Assembly (NCBI RefSeq): GCF_000498395.2
Contig: NZ_CP010979.1
Location: forward strand, 6,416,001 to 6,480,000
DNA length: 64,000 bases
Source of the DNA: Pseudomonas putida S13.1.2
GTDB taxonomy: Bacteria > Pseudomonadota > Gammaproteobacteria > Pseudomonadales > Pseudomonadaceae
Direction of reading: 5' to 3'
The position numbers and the translations under genes were made by a program. This document shows, in pieces, positions 63,053 to 64,000 of this stretch (position 1 is its first letter; each line of letters opens with the position of its first letter). The notes beneath the pieces are model-generated. The model had not been told where the DNA came from and ran no database searches. It saw only the letters and a program-made list of their open reading frames with translations.

Positions 63053-64000
63053 ATGGCCTACTACGAGAAGCGCGGGGACGCCTGGCGCGCCCAGATCCGC
63101 CGCAAAGGATATCCAACCCTTTCCGTCACCTTTGATACCAAGGCAGAAGCCCAGCGATGGGCCGCCGAGATCGAGGGTGACATGTTGCGTGCGCGCTTTT
63201 TCGACATGCGCGAGGCCGAGAGCACCACGCTGGCCGAGGCCCTGGATCGATACCTATCCGAGGTGACTTCTACCAAGAAGGGCGCCAAGCAGGAGCAGGT
63301 CCGCATCAAAAAGTGGAAAGAGCACAAGCTGGCCACTAAAGGCCTGGCGGCCATCCGTTCGAGTGACATGGCCGCATACCGCGATGCTGAGCTGAAGGAA
63401 GGGAAGTCGACAGCGACAGTGCGCCTCAACTTGGCTGTGATCAGCCACCTATACACGGTGGCCACAAAGGAATGGCGTATCGAAGGACTGACCAACCCTT
63501 GCCGGGCGATCCGTATGCCTAAGGGCAGCAAGGAGAGAGATCGACGCCCGACGACAGCAGAGCTCACAGCGCTTTACAAGGAAGCTGGCCAGATGAATGC
63601 TCAGCTTCCGGTGTTCATTGAGCTGGCAGTGGAGACGGCGATGCGCCGGTCTGAGCTGTTGATGCTGCGCCGCGACCAGGTGCGCGGCAAAGTGGCCTAT
63701 CTGGAAGACATCAAGAACGGCGAGCGGCGCGCCGTGGCATTGTCCTCCCGTGCGATAGCATTGCTGGAGGGCTTGCCCACACCGATCGGTGGCGGCCGGT
63801 ACTTCAGCCTGGCGCTCAACACGATCAGCAACTACTTTCCCCGGGCATGCGTGGCGGCCGGAATTGAAGGTCTGCGTCTTCACGACCTGCGCCATGAGGC
63901 TACCAGTCGCTTCTTCGAGCGCGGCTTTACGATGACGGAAGTGGCGAGCATCACCGGACATAAAACGCTGGCGATGCTCAAACGCTACACCCACTTGAGT
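63053..64000 (+). CDS. Tyrosine-type integrase (partial, runs off the right edge)
   Basis: A site-specific recombinase of the phage/island integrase type; 316 residues are visible and the frame is still open at the end. The N-terminus MAYYEKRGDAWRAQIRRKGY resembles the arm-binding domain of island integrases. The catalytic set is complete: R198 (ETAMRRSELL), H277 and R280 (LHDLRHE), H303 (GHKT) and the nucleophile Y312 (KRYTHLS). Only a few residues are likely missing. The ATG at 63053 is chosen by this N-terminal match, although an in-frame ATG at 63008 exists. Its location just after tRNA-Ser(CGA) marks the left end of a genomic island or prophage. Confidence 0.93.
   Translation, partial: MAYYEKRGDAWRAQIRRKGYPTLSVTFDTKAEAQRWAAEIEGDMLRARFFDMREAESTTLAEALDRYLSEVTSTKKGAKQEQVRIKKWKEHKLATKGLAAIRSSDMAAYRDAELKEGKSTATVRLNLAVISHLYTVATKEWRIEGLTNPCRAIRMPKGSKERDRRPTTAELTALYKEAGQMNAQLPVFIELAVETAMRRSELLMLRRDQVRGKVAYLEDIKNGERRAVALSSRAIALLEGLPTPIGGGRYFSLALNTISNYFPRACVAAGIEGLRLHDLRHEATSRFFERGFTMTEVASITGHKTLAMLKRYTHLS

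Overview
The window looks like core chromosome of a Pseudomonas putida-group bacterium. The basis is the GC-rich coding sequence, the gene order (nrdB/nrdA, oprH-phoP-phoQ, dctA, rimO, kup, mprF, dinB, proS, aspS, ruvCAB, tol-oprL, queEC, nadA, dapA-bamC-purC), which I recall from P. putida genomes, and 13 inverted pairs of the short REP repeats typical of that species. Nearly every gene is recognisable housekeeping or envelope biology. The only clear accessory DNA is at the extreme right edge.

Layout. 1-5,600: class Ia ribonucleotide reductase (nrdB and nrdA, minus strand), each with its own pair of NrdR-type boxes 31 bp apart. 5,600-9,540: an RstA/RstB-like two-component pair, a phosphopantetheinyl transferase and an exported dienelactone hydrolase. 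9,540-14,230: the Mg2+/envelope-stress operon oprH-phoP-phoQ behind four GTTCAG repeats, then dctA behind a sigma-54 promoter. 14,250-18,180: RNA modification genes (trmO, a pseudouridine-synthase-like gene, rimO), a DUF1456 gene and a GNAT acetyltransferase. 18,400-24,400: kup, then the lipid-modifying mprF and an overlapping VirJ-type hydrolase. 24,600-25,160: three initiator tRNA genes, each with its own promoter and terminator.

25,370-33,580: LexA-controlled dinB, a lipoprotein, proS, an OprD-family porin, HIT, slyX, a membrane-anchored cold-shock protein and a Dps-like ferritin. 33,800-39,660: a ribbon-helix-helix protein, an FmdB-like zinc ribbon, aspS, yebC and ruvCAB. 39,790-45,190: the complete tol-pal cluster (ybgC-tolQRAB-oprL-cpoB). 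45,350-46,830: queE, queC and tRNA-Lys. 46,900-53,450: a cation efflux protein, a McpU-like chemoreceptor next to a PuuP-like putrescine importer, and a DUF945 protein. 53,750-62,760: nadA, a BepA-like protease, a TusA-like protein, a PerM-like permease, bcp, gcvR, dapA, bamC, an MBL hydrolase and purC.

62,850-64,000: tRNA-Ser(CGA), followed 110 bp later by a tyrosine integrase that runs off the window. This is the standard signature of a genomic island or prophage inserted at a tRNA 3' end. Its cargo lies beyond the window and cannot be judged here. I did not find a clearly new multi-gene system inside the window. The strongest leads are the island junction, the 108-bp near-perfect palindrome before ruvC, the regulatory arrays at nrdA, nrdB and oprH, and a pseudouridine-synthase homologue lacking the catalytic Asp.
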